A DNA stretch of 64,000 nt from Nectonema munidae (Eukaryota; Nematomorpha; Nectonematoida; Nectonematidae). The translations under genes were made by a program, and so were the position numbers. The DNA is taken from NCBI GenBank assembly GCA_030549495.1, contig JAUIRK010001034.1, positions 1,178,001 through 1,242,000 on the forward strand, in the 5' to 3' direction. Positions within the stretch are counted from its first letter, which is position 1. The number at the start of each line of letters is the position of its first letter. The notes under the pieces were generated by a model that saw nothing but the letters and a program-made list of their open reading frames with translations, was not told where the DNA came from and searched no databases. This document shows, piece by piece, positions 27,176 through 38,669 of this stretch.

Positions 27176-27890
27176 AATGTCAAACTAGAGTATATATAAT
27201 AGTTCAATACTATTAATTAATTATGCCTTATTTTAAAAAGTTAAAAATTTAAGGTATGTAGCTTACCATTGTGGGTTGCGCTTGTTTAAAACTCAGGAAG
27301 TGGGTAGGTGTAAAATAAGCTGCAAAAGTAAAGCGTGATTTCGAATAAATGAAAAGAATAAACAAAGTGAAAATTTACTTACATATAAAACTCGAGTTTC
27401 TAATTCAGAAAAAAACAAATCAAGCTATATATATTAAAAAAAACATTATAATTTAGTGATAAGAAATCAAAATTTATGAATTTATCTTCCATTTGGCAAT
27501 AATGTCTATGCGAACTAATTTATTTCAAATTTGTAAAATTTTAAATTTCTTTAAAATTAAAAAATTCATTTTATTCTCTTTTGTTTTTAAGGAAAGTTTT
27601 TAAATAAAGTTTTCTTTATTTAAAATATCAATTAAAATATGTATTTAATATATTATTTTAGGAGCTTGGCAAAGCTCATGAGCCATTCATATAGGCCGAG
27701 ATGCTTTGACAAGCTACTATGTATTTAACTGTAACGTTTTTTCACCTGGAATATCTTTAAAATTTATAATTGAATTTTGCTGAAACTTTAAATATAGGTT
27801 AAAAGTAAAAAAATTAGGCGGGTGTTAAAATTTTATTTGATTCAAAGGAAAAACCAAAAAGTTATAAACATGTGAAAAAACAGTTTTAGG
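27176..27890. other. Intergenic, nothing recognised
   Basis: Very AT-rich; no gene or repeat seen. Confidence 0.5.
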
Positions 27891-28625
27891 GATATATATT
27901 ATATATATATATATACTTCTCCAACCTGTATTCTACGATGATTCATCTCCAAACTATATACTACGATAATTCATCTCCAACCTGTATACTACGATGATAC
28001 ATCTTCAAACTGTATACTACGATGGTTTCTATTCCATGTACAAATAACTAGGGAGACAATGTTCAACTTTCTGTTCACATTCTGCTAGATGTAAGATTTG
28101 ATATACCACATTCGGGGAGACGATGGTTCATCTACAACCTGTATACCGCGATAATTCATCTCCAACCTATCAGTTCATATTTTGCTAGATGTAAGATTTG
28201 ATATACCTCATTCGGGGAGAGGATGTTAGATAAGTTATTAATTTTTTAACGATATTAAATAATTTATTTTATCAAATAATCAAAATAAAATTCTGTAATC
28301 AAAGAATCGAAAAATATTCTTTAAAAAATCAAAAAATATCAAACTTTCTGTTCATATTTTGCTACCTCATACGATGTTACAAAAGTTATTACATATACTT
28401 TGCAATTTGCACGATTTTAAATATTATATTTGTCAAATAATCAAAATAAAATTCTGTAATCAAAGAATCGAAAAATATTCTTTAAAAAATCAAAAAATAT
28501 CAAACTTTCTGTTCATATTTTGCTACCTCATACGTATACTACAATGATTCATCTCTAACCTGTATACTACGATAGTTTCTATTCCATGTACAAATGACTA
28601 GGCAGACAATGTTCAACTTACAAGA
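27891..28625. repeat. Compound minisatellite
   Basis: A TA tract is followed by about four copies of a 28-bp unit (CATCTCCAACCTGTATACTA and eight more bases), 27917-28027. A longer unit with ATTCCATGTACAAATAACTA and CATTCGGGGAGA follows and recurs in part near 28105-28230 and 28560-28620. A third part of about 100 bp (28272-28372) is repeated at 28433-28533, a 161-bp shift. Nested duplications of different lengths point to repeated slippage or unequal exchange. Confidence 0.75.
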
Positions 28626-31600
28626 AAATTACTGGGAAAAACCGGCATATATAGCTACACTATAATCTTAGAACCAAGTAACCTAGAAATATATAAATAC
28701 TTATGCACACAACCCAAAATTTTTCTAGGCCACCACCTACTAACCCTTACCACGCTAAAACCAAAATCAAACAATGTGAAAAATGATTAAAATAGGGCAT
28801 GACCTAAACATGCCGACAACTATTTGAAAGGATATAAAAACTTGTTTTAATGTCTAAAAATTGGAAATGCTTCTAGAGATCAAAATATTAAAAAATTATT
28901 GACTTTTTGTTTTTCAAAAGTTTTAATTATTCAAAAAACTAAATTTTTTCAATTTTCTCGGGGATTTTATTTTATTACATTTAATTCCGTTCCATTTTCT
29001 GATGGATTTAAAAGTTTAAAGGGCTGCTTGAATTTAAATTTTATCATCTTGTAAAAAATATTTCTTATCATTGAATTTTTAATTTTTTTTTATTTTTCCA
29101 TATTTTTAAGCTATAAAATATTATCATATATTTTTGACTATTTAATTACAGAAATTAGAAATTTTGCAACCGTATCAAAAGTTAATTATTCGACTTTATG
29201 TTTATGAGATTTTTATTATTTTTAAATTAAATTAAATGTCTCTAAAATAAGTTTTTTGATAGTCATTAATTAGCAGCAAAAGGAAACTTTAGTAATTCTT
29301 GTCTATTTAAATTCTTTCTTATAGTTTAAATTTAGTATTATGTTTAATTTAAAAATATACTTAAATTAAACTTAAAAAATTTTAATATTTAATTTGTATT
29401 ACTTTCTTATAATTATTTTTCAAAATTTTTTCCATTATTTGAATCATTTTTTTCCTAATATGAGTAAATCATTTAAAAATAAGTGGTTTGGTAAAAAAAA
29501 ACTGCTCTAAAAATTCACTGAAATTCGATCGCTGTAATTCTGCCTTAATTTATATTTTTCTAATTCTTCCTTTTATAAGTATCCTATTTCTAATAATGTA
29601 TTTATTTTTTTAAACTGCTGATATACATTATCTGATAATTGCCTAAAAAGACTTTCTAAAATGGAACTATGAGTTTACACACACTTTTATGAAAATTTAA
29701 TAATATTATGAGAAAGTTAAATAAATCTTTTATTTATTTAAAAAAAATTTCATACGATAATATTTCGGTCACTATGACCGACTTCCGATATATCATATGA
29801 CATGAATGAAGAAAAAGTTTCAAAATTTTTTTAAATAAATTAAAGATTTATTCAACTTTCTCATTTCTCTCTATAACTTTTATTTATGAAGCCTCAGCGC
29901 CACTTTATCTATATTAATAATATTGAGAAAAAAAATCTAAAACTGATTTTAACTAACTTGTAATAAAAATGAAGAGTCTTGATTTTGAAAGAAAAAATTT
30001 TTATTATAACAAAAAAAACTCGGTCCGGTTAAAAAGTGCCGCAAGATTAATTTGGCAATATCTTTTTTTAAATAATAAAGTTCAAGCTGAAGTAAAATTT
30101 TTTATAAAATGTAAGTTCTTTTCTATTGTTTAAAATCTTTCTTGATTTAATTAATTAAAACTATTGTGTTAAACTAAGTTCCTTAAATAAAGGCTAATGT
30201 CTGCCTTTTAAAATGGATGATTATTTTCCTACTTTTATAAAAATAGATTATTCATCTCTTTTTTTAAACTTTTCTACTTTTTAGACACGTAATCTAACTA
30301 ATTTTAATTTCTTATTTTTTTTTAAAATAATGTTTTTTGAACTTAATTTGAAGCTTTATCAACCTACTTTTTTTGTGAAAATGATCTATAAAATATGCCG
30401 TCAGTTTATTTGAAATGATACAATGCTTTGATTGTACTGGCCTTTTCTATTTTCCCTTTCAAAATTTATCCAGTCATCAGGGCCTTTTTCATTCAAATAA
30501 TTGTTTAAATTATTATTGCTTAGTGAATAATTTTTCTATGTATTCTTATTCTAAAAGCATAGAGCGTATAGAAAAATTTGTTGCTTTCATTTTAACCAAA
30601 CCTTTTCATTTAACTTCTTTTTTTTGAAAAATTTAAAGTTTTATATTGAAGGAGAATATATTTTCTTAAAAGATGCAAAAAAATATTTTTCGATTTGCGT
30701 CTTGCCAACAACAAGAACGGCTGCTATTTTATATCAAGATGCTTGATTTCGTTGTCCTTTTTTGAAATGTGAGTTTTTTCTCTTTAATGCCATTTCAACC
30801 ATTTTTCAGATTTTGTTGATATTATATACAACAAATAAGTTGTATGAAATACATTTTGGCCTAATATATGCGTGCTGTTTCAACAAATATGAGAGCAAAA
30901 TGTGGACCCGAACCCGCCCATACCCGTAAAATAAACTTTGTGGGTACCCCTAGTCCTGCAAATAATTTTTTTGCCCGCATAGATTTCGAAATAAATTTTT
31001 GAGTAAACTATTGAATACACAAAAATTGAATCAACTAATCACTGGGAACAAAGCAGTAATTTTATTACGTTTCTTCAGGGAGGCAGAGTCCAAGGTTTAA
31101 ACATCTAACTCTCACTTGAAACACTTATAAACTCCACGTACATGTTAGAATTTATTTTCAACCACCTAGCTTTTTAGTATTATTTTATAATTTTTTAAGG
31201 AAATAATTTTTATCTCCTTATTTTTTATTTGATTTTACATAACACAATCTCAATTCTTATTCCCATACATGCGCATATTTCAATTAAATTTGGCATATCA
31301 TTTAACTAAGGACTATTAATAGTAAAGGATGCTTAGAAAGTTTTCTGATTTATTTTTTTAATACTTCATTTTGATTTTTGAGAAATGTTGTCAAATATTA
31401 CCCAACACTCAAAATTCTTCTATCCACACCAGCATAGCCGCGCAAATATTTTTATGTGGGTAATCGAGGGTCCAGCAGGTTTGACTATTATATTTTTTAG
31501 GTCTGATATTTTGTGTCTTGATCATATGATTACTTTCCTAACACTGCTAAGGAAAGATTATTATTGAACAGTAGAAGTAACTTCATAAATTTAAAGATGT

Positions 31601-32734
31601 ATTTTTATTTTTAGGTCAGCGCACTTGAATTTTGAAATTAGCTTTAAAGAAATATTTTTCTATCGCAAAATTTTTTAAAGCTTTCAATGCAAATACTTCA
31701 ATGGCATAACCAGCATTATTAACTTACGAATAACCTTTTGAATTGAAATAAATTAATTTTTTATAATGATAAAAAATTTTACATTTTATGATTCGCACTT
31801 TATCAATTTTTCTCACTTTTATCAGAGTTTTTATTAAAACAGAACTTGCAAGTCTTGCTAGGGCGCGGTTAAAACATGACTTCTGTCTTAGTGTTTATAG
31901 TGAAGCGTTAGTTGTCACAGGTCCAAGATAACTTATAAGTTGATGACTGCATTTTTTGCTTACTGATGGCGTTCATGGTATGTTATCCGCAAAAAAAATG
32001 TCAAATAACTGTCCGTTTAAGCTTTGTTAAGGCAAGCAGTCGTCTTTGTTTATGCATCTACCCATTAGTCCTGTACCTGATGCCTATTCCTTCTTCCTTG
32101 TACTGGAAGGCGTTGATTAAATTGGTTGTTAACCTAACCTAGACCGTAATTCTTCGAATCTTTTTTTCAATGAAAATACTATATTATGTTTAATTCACAA
32201 CTTATAAAGATCAAAAATGAATAATTGATTGTGCTTGAAAAAATTCTCCTATTTTTGAGATGATAATCAGCATCAGCAATATATTAAATGTTAAATTTAT
32301 TGAAAATTGCTTAATATTCGTTTTTTTTTGACAATTCTAGCAGTGTCGGTTAATTTGTATTAACCTAACAAAATGATTTCCTTTATCATATTTAGACTCT
32401 TTCTTTCAAACGCTTTGATTTCTGTGCATAATTTTTTTACAATTGGTGGAGGAAACATTTGAATTGAGAGATAAAGAAATTCTTTTCGTTTACAATAAAG
32501 TTATTTAGTCCTTTACATTCATAAAATTGTTGAGTTTTTAGCAATTTACTAAATGATATCGAGCCACTTGTGTGAAAATAGGAAACCACGATTTTTTCTT
32601 CTATTTCTTCTTCTGTATAAAGAAACTTACTTATCAAGTATAACATAGACAACAACCACCATATAGTTATATCCACCGACTTAAATGCTAAATCATATCT
32701 CTGGGAAATAAAATCAAATGCACGAGGTTCACTC
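28626..32734. other. Long AT-rich gap, nothing recognised
   Basis: About 4 kb of mainly A and T. Contains the hairpin CGGTCACTATGACCG (29766-29780) and a short GC-rich phrase near 30900-30955. Open frames at 30415, 31385 and 32437 have no domain pattern. Confidence 0.5.
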
Positions 32735-32978
32735 ACACTCGAATTTCTAGCATCTCACAATCTAACAATAGCTGACAACGATAAATCCCCAACCTTTAGA
32801 CGATTGCATCTAAACAACATATATCAATCACACAACGATTTAACCATCATTTCCAACAAAACAAGAAGTATAGTTCACAACTGGCGCATCTCAAACCTCC
32901 CATCTGACTCCGACCACACATACATAACCTTTCAAATCGACCTCACTACTAAACTCTCAAAAATTTCCAAATTCCAAA
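32735..32978 (+). pseudogene. LINE endonuclease fragment
   Basis: One frame reads EFLASHNLTIADNDKSPTF, NDLTIISNKTRS, NWRISNLPSDSDHTYITFQI. This is the C-terminal part of an APE-type endonuclease of a non-LTR retrotransposon, with the catalytic SDH signature. Neither the N-terminal part nor the reverse transcriptase follows. It abuts the inverted repeat at 32982. Confidence 0.7.
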
Positions 32979-32981
32979 AGT

Positions 32982-33665
32982 TAATTAATTTTTAAAAATC
33001 TCATTTAAAAATCTTATAACGCATTAAGTAATAAAAAACTAAATTTTAGAACATAAATTTATAGATTTTGGTTGAATGTCTGTAAAATTAATTTTTTCAT
33101 TTGATTTTATGAACATTTTTTTAAATTTTAGAGAAAAAATTTCTTTTTTGAAATTTGAAGCTGTAGAAAACATAAATGTCTAAAAAGTAAGACCATAATA
33201 CGCCTCCACGTGGCTTTGAAAAGTGAAAAAATCCACCATTGCTAAAGGAAATGACAGAACTATAATTTACAAAATGCATCATGCATAATGATTTAGTATT
33301 ATGAGAAAGATTATCTCACTTTTCATTTTACGTTTTAAGTAGTATTTTGTACTTCATATAATACAGAAAAAGGCACACAGGCACTGGGTCCAATTTGGTA
33401 ACATCGGTCAAATCCGGTTGAAACTGGCCCTGCATGCATATCAAATGAAAATTCAATTCCCACCCGCGTCGTGTAACAAATACGAAACACATTCATGACT
33501 TTCCCCATCTCTTACCCTTCCAAAAACTTCAATAAATCACACATTCTAGAGAAAAATGTTACACAATTTTATTAAAAAATAATAAAAAAATTATTGAAAC
33601 AAATGAAAGTCATGGAAGCAATTACGATTTTTCTGAATGTATAAAAATTCCCAAGGAAACTGAAT
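32982..33665. repeat. Dispersed repeat, right copy of an inverted pair
   Basis: Reverse complement of 25990-26657, with ordinary sequence where that copy has homopolymers. Contains ACACAGGCACTGGGTCC and GGCCCTGCATGCATATC. No coding potential. Confidence 0.75.
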
Positions 33666-35072
33666 AATGAAGTAAGGTTATTTGGTTTTATGACGTTTTG
33701 AAAAAGAAAGGAAAAATGCATGCTTCATGATTACGCCTCTGAACACCATTTAACTTTAATATTTCAAATGTCTTACGATAATCATGAAAGTTCAAAAATG
33801 TTAGCGTCACAAATGAAAATCAAGACTTGTGTTTGTAAAGAATAACTTATTAAAATCAAATGATGATTATGACAACAAGAAAATACATTAAATTTGTGGA
33901 GCGAACTTTTTTTCATAATTTTTGCCCACTGAACACACCACCATTATTACTCCAAATTATACTTTCAATGTAAGATTCTATATTTGTTGTTCGAAGGTTA
34001 AATAAATACAATATCAACTAATAAAAGCAATCTTGATAAAAAAAAACTAAAACAAATAAAATGACTATCTAAGGATAAAGATCCTAAATATTTAATTTCT
34101 CAAAAAAACTTAATTTTATTGAATATATTTAGTAAATATAATAACGCCATTTTTCCTAACTTGTGTATACATTAAAATGCTCAAAAATGATACCCGTTAA
34201 GGGAATCAACAAAAAGTATCTTTGCTAGCAGGTGGTAACTTAATCAATAATACTTTATTAATAGCTTTGTTTTATGCATAATTCTTAAAAGATTTGCAAA
34301 CAATCATGTAATCAAATTCACAATTCTTTTTAAATGACATTATAATAAATGTTTATTTTTACAGCTTTGCAAATTTTAACTTTTTTTACGTAACTCAGTT
34401 TCATCTACAATTCCTGTAGTTAAATTTAATTAAAAACTATCATTTTTTAAACCCTCATTATTATTTATGAAGTTTCTATTTGACATCAGTCAGGTTAGAG
34501 TCATAATGATCTAAACTGCCTTAGTCTAAACCACAACTTCACCTAAAGGACATAAGTATTTAGATAAAACGTGTCCCTTTTAAAAGGTTATATCATCTGA
34601 AAAACGTAAAAAAGGGAAACTGGAGCAAAATAAAATGTGAATGTTATTTTGTTCCATGTTGAAACTCAACAACACATTAGAGAGTTTATCAAAATATTTT
34701 GAGTTAAAATCATTATCTGATATCTGTTGGGCGCTATTCCAGTCATTATTACACGTCTATTCCAGCCAAATTGTATGAGCAACAGTTCTGTTGTCACCGT
34801 TCATTTTTGTGTAGTTTTCCGTACTACCCTTGAGGTACTACACTAAGCACGCTTTTTTTAAAGTGGTTTCGCCTGTAGCGCTACTCCACTTTCATGTCCT
34901 GAACGAGTAATGATTTAAAGTCTTAAGCTTCAAATTCATTAATTCTACTCAACATTATCTGCAGAGCTAAAAAAATAATTGAAAAAATATAGATAAAATG
35001 GGAAAATTTTAAAACAGCAACTAACCGAATCCTTTAAATTTAATTTAGCGCCAAATGTTAGGCAGCAGAAAT
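33666..35072. other. Intergenic, nothing recognised
   Basis: AT-rich; no open frame or repeat of note. Confidence 0.5.
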
Positions 35073-35996
35073 TTAGTTATTCTCTTCTTCTCCACTTGAA
35101 TCTTCTTCTTCGGATACTTCTACCATTTTTAAGATTTCATTGCCGCAAAATTCGCATTTATTCAACAATTCATTTAGGCATTTATTGCAGTATAGTTTCT
35201 TACACTTGGTATAACTGCAATTTTCAAACATCTCTTTAATTTCTTTCTTGCATATTTGAGAACAGAAGCAGCAGGCCTTCTTCTCATAACCAAGAATTGC
35301 GAACAATTTTTTGATTAAGGGATGACCTTCTATCAATCTGTCTGTTAAACTAAACTCTATAACTTTACTATCTTCATGTTTTTTCGCATACTTCTGCTTC
35401 TTTAAAAACGTGAGTATACTTCCTCTTAGTAGGAGAATTCTATTGCACAACGCGACTGCTCTTTCTTTAGCGCGAATTGGATACATTACATTGCAAATGT
35501 ATTAGGACGTAAGGTTCAGAAAATGTACTGAAAATTAGGAAAGCTGTTAGAAGAAGCACTTTTTTTATGAACTTCATATTAGGAGGATATAACAATCGAC
35601 AAAGCTAACAGACTTTAAACTTTCCATTATGTACTTTGTGTTTTTATAATAACTTTTAAAAAAGTTAGTAAAAGCAGTTGTTCCTTTGAACTCAGCATGT
35701 ATTTTTGGAAAAGGAATAGTTGTCTCAGCGTGAGAAAGTCTGTATAAAATTTGACGGAAACTGTATAGGCTGAAATCAACCCCTACGGAGAAAATGACTA
35801 AAATTACAAGGGCAGCCGATCTAGCCAAATTGATTATTATACGTTTGATCTCTGGCCATGACAAAGTTAGTGAGGTGATAGTGGAGTATGTGAACTTTTC
35901 TTTGAATCTTAGTGGAAGAATAGCTTCTTTATTGAGGTCTCTGCGACGATTATATAATTCGATTACATGTTCGTTTTTGTATGTGTTCTCAAATGT
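35073..35996 (-). pseudogene. DC-STAMP domain protein copy (DCST1/2, sneaky-like), intronless and broken
   Basis: Reads in order FENTYKNEHVIELYNRRRDL, EAILPLRFKEKF, TLSWPEIKRIIIN, a membrane span (AALVILVIFSVGVDFSLYSF), a shift, MKFIKKVLLLTAFLIF and FSEPYVLIHLQCNV, a second shift, YPIRAKERAVALCNRILLLR, and a C-terminal RING-like finger (ACCFCSQIC; CKKLYCNKCLNELL; CEFCGNE) with an acidic tail. This matches the second half of DC-STAMP proteins, which act in gamete membrane breakdown and cell fusion. The 300 or so codons run without introns but need two frame changes, at about 35584 and 35490. The N-terminal half is absent; a minisatellite lies there instead. Most likely a processed or truncated pseudogene; base errors in a real exon are the alternative. 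Confidence 0.75.
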
Positions 35997-36054
35997 GTTT
36001 TTTTAGAATACTTTCGCACATAGAGATGCACCTAGGATGAGAAGGCAAGAAGCC

Positions 36055-36190
36055 TTAAAGTGAAAAAAGACGAACTTAAAGTAAAAAAGGATGAACTTAA
36101 TGTAAAAAAGGACGAACTTAAAGTGAAAAAGGACGATAAAGTAAAAAAGGACGAGCTTAAAGTAAAAAAGGGCGAACTTAAAGTAAAAAT
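36055..36190. repeat. 21-bp minisatellite, about six units
   Basis: Units like CTTAAAGTAAAAAAGGACGA repeat with small changes. One plus frame stays open and reads LKVKKDE heptads to a stop; the minus frame reads FYFKFVL. One unit lacks three bases, keeping the frame. No start or gene context supports expression. Confidence 0.75.
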
Positions 36191-37193
36191 GGTTTATTAA
36201 ATATTTCAAAAATAATACTGTGTTTAGATTTGTAAATTCATTATATTTTTATTGTATTCCAACTCTCAATATTATGTTGTTTTTCAAAACTTACATTTAT
36301 GTCACATTAATTGTTAACATCGACAAATAAATTTTCCAAAGTTAATTCAAACAAAAATTGTTAAATGTTTTAAAATTTTATTTAAAATAATAATTTTGTT
36401 AAATTATAGTTAATCTGTTCATTACATCGATTAAATTATTTATCCACTAACCAATATAATGTTAGAAAATAGCATTTAAAAATAAGGTCATGAAATTTAG
36501 AAATTATCAATGAAGTATAATCACAACGAATATTATTAGATAAGAAAAAAGATAGTATTTAATATTAAAAGTTAATTTGAAAGTCTTACTAATTTTGAAT
36601 TTCCGAATTTAAACGAAAGGGCATTTAAATTTTACTTGAATTGTTAAGTTTGTATAAAAATGCTGATAGTTTATAGTTTGTAGGTTGTTTGATGCGCCTA
36701 GCATACATAAGCCACTTATGCTGGTTTACAGGATAAAAATGCTGAAAAAAACATTATTAATTAGTAATAAAAAAAATTGAAGCAAAGAAAATTCTTGAAA
36801 TTAAATGAATATTAGTTTTAAAGTATTATTTAATATATAAGATTAAAATTATGTGTTTAAAAAAAAGTTTTCTTGGGGTTGGCACTAAAAAATTGAGGGT
36901 GGCAAAAATTAGTCACGCCCTTGGAAATATTAAAGTTCAGCAATTACTACAAAAAAAAGCGTCTTTTCACACGAAAACACATTCAAAAAACAACATCATA
37001 GGTAGCAACAGAAACTATTTAAATCAAATAATTAGTTAAAATCAACAAAAAATTACAATTAATCAATTGAGTTCAAAAGTAAAGATATTAAAATTAGTAT
37101 ATTATGTTCATGATAAAATATATATAAAAAAGAAAAAAAACAATTTAATAAAACTACAAATAAACTACCTTATTACAAATAAAACGAGTTTTT
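36191..37193. other. Intergenic, nothing recognised
   Basis: AT-rich; the open frame at 36851-37039 is Lys-rich and unrecognised. Confidence 0.5.
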
Positions 37194-37382
37194 AGGTTGG
37201 TTGGTTGGAGATATCAAAGCACTTTCAGCCGTAAGGCTATATGCTCGCATTATGCTTAAGATAGTTAGTCACAGTTTTTGTAAATTTGTTTTTAGAGTTG
37301 GGAGCCTTGGGGATCGAACCCCTGACCTTCAACTGTTAAGCTGAGAGGTACACCCTAACAACCATTGAGGATCTGGGTTTTT
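37194..37382 (-). repeat. tRNA-derived SINE, second family
   Basis: On the minus strand, TGGTTGTTAGGGTGTACC (A-box-like) is followed by GGGGTTCGATCCCC (B box). The body continues with AGCATATAGCCTTACGGCTG. Its sequence differs from the SINE pair at 18371 and 60697. Confidence 0.55.
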
Positions 37383-37550
37383 AGGTGTTTTTTAATGTGT
37401 TTTTGGGTGAAAAGACGCGCCCCCAAAAAAAGTTTTTTTTCTTTAAGCTTAATGAACAAACACTATTATTTAATTGTAAAAATATTAAATTTATTTATTT
37501 TTTACTACATTTCACAAAATAATATTTTTTTGTGAGTGCTCAGTGCTTAT

Positions 37551-37915
37551 TGGGTCTATTAGACCCATGTTTACCTTCAACGTAATGCAAAAAGTTTTCC
37601 AGCATTACGTTGCCGAAAAAAAAATAATAACTTTGACAAAAATATTTTTGAATGTTTTAAATACAAGTAAAATGAGGCATTTTAAAAGTTTCGAAACTAT
37701 ATATATAATTTATGACAAAAAAATCTTCATTTTTAAAGTTTCTCGGGTCTGACAAACCCATGTTTGCCTGATGAGGATTACAATATTTTAGAGATATGAA
37801 AAGAAATTTCGTCTTTTTTCCCTTTCACTCTTATATGGGTTAAAAGTAAAAAAATTATCACAAAGAAACATTCCAAGATGGTTTAGCTATCTTCCAGATA
37901 TATATTCTTATTATA
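37551..37915. repeat. Repeat with GGGTC...GACCC hairpin, copy 2
   Basis: Hairpin TGGGTCTATTAGACCCA at 37551-37567, then GGGTCTGACAAACCCATG near 37744, then a segment (37788-37915) that matches 27034-27165. A small open frame (37543-37752) spans it and is not a gene. Confidence 0.55.
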
Positions 37916-37924
37916 TTTTCTAGG

Positions 37925-38175
37925 ATAAGCCTGTTTGTCTCTCACCTCGCTCGAGAGGTAGGATTCTAAGTCCTTCTGATTCTAGGTCCAGTTAAAGATC
38001 ATTGGTACAGAGATTCTAGGTATCATTGGTACTGTGATTCTAGGTCCTGTTAAAGATCATTGGAATACCCATGATTTTAGGTCTAAATAAAGATCATTGA
38101 TACCCCTAATATTCATTAAATCATTCGCAAAGATCATTAGTACCAATAAAGATCATTCGAACCCCTACTAATATT
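37925..38175. repeat. Degenerate short repeats around AAAGATCATTGGTAC
   Basis: AGATCATT recurs at least six times at uneven spacing, mixed with GATTCTAGGT and CCCCTA. TACTAATATTCATTGAT-like phrases occur twice. The left edge shares TAGGATTCT with 17207. Confidence 0.5.
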
Positions 38176-38509
38176 CATTGATATCGCCCGCAAAGAAATC
38201 CCCGTTTTAAGAATTTTTTCTTCCTAAACTATGCAAAAAATTGAATAAAATATTGAAATTATTAAATAGAATGATAAGGGGATTCTAAAAATGTATAATA
38301 GTTGTATATTTGTTGTGTATATGTGAAGTCATAATTTTGAGCCCGCTGAAAAATAGAAAATAAAAAAAATAAAAAAATAAAAGTTCAAAAGGGTATTCTG
38401 AAAGGGCTTAATTTGGCATTTTGATACATATTTTGTAATGATATTTAAGATATAAAAATTTATAATTGATCATGAATTCTTAACTTACTACGTTATCTAT
38501 GATCGTTCA

Positions 38510-38669
38510 ACCTGGCCTGGTGGGCTGATAGGTAGAGCCGTCGCCTACGGATCCAAAACCTTTGTGTTCGAATCCCGACGATGCCATCGACTTATCATAA
38601 AAAGTTCATCAGTGCAGATATGAAAGTTTCTACTTCCCTTGCATGAAACACCCTGTTAAAAAAAAAAAC
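38510..38669 (+). repeat. tRNA-derived SINE with A tail
   Basis: TGGCCTGGTGGGCTGATAGG (A box) and GTGTTCGAATCCC (B box) are about 40 bp apart, then a body ending in a run of A near 38658-38669. This is the full SINE layout on the plus strand. The stem pairing of a working tRNA is not evident, so it is not called a tRNA gene. Confidence 0.65.

Noticed and set aside
27917-28027. Regular 28-bp repeats resembling a CRISPR array
   Set aside because: Units are contiguous with no unique spacers and the DNA is eukaryotic; it is a minisatellite.
30900-30960. GC-rich phrase with CCCGCCCATACCCG
   Set aside because: Too short and simple to assign; no telomere or promoter pattern.
36003-36209. Minus open frame of repeated FYFKFVL
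   Set aside because: Shadow of the 21-bp minisatellite; low complexity.
38510-38590. tRNA-like A and B boxes
   Set aside because: The body and A tail continue past the tRNA part and no full cloverleaf pairing is evident, so a SINE is more likely than a tRNA gene.
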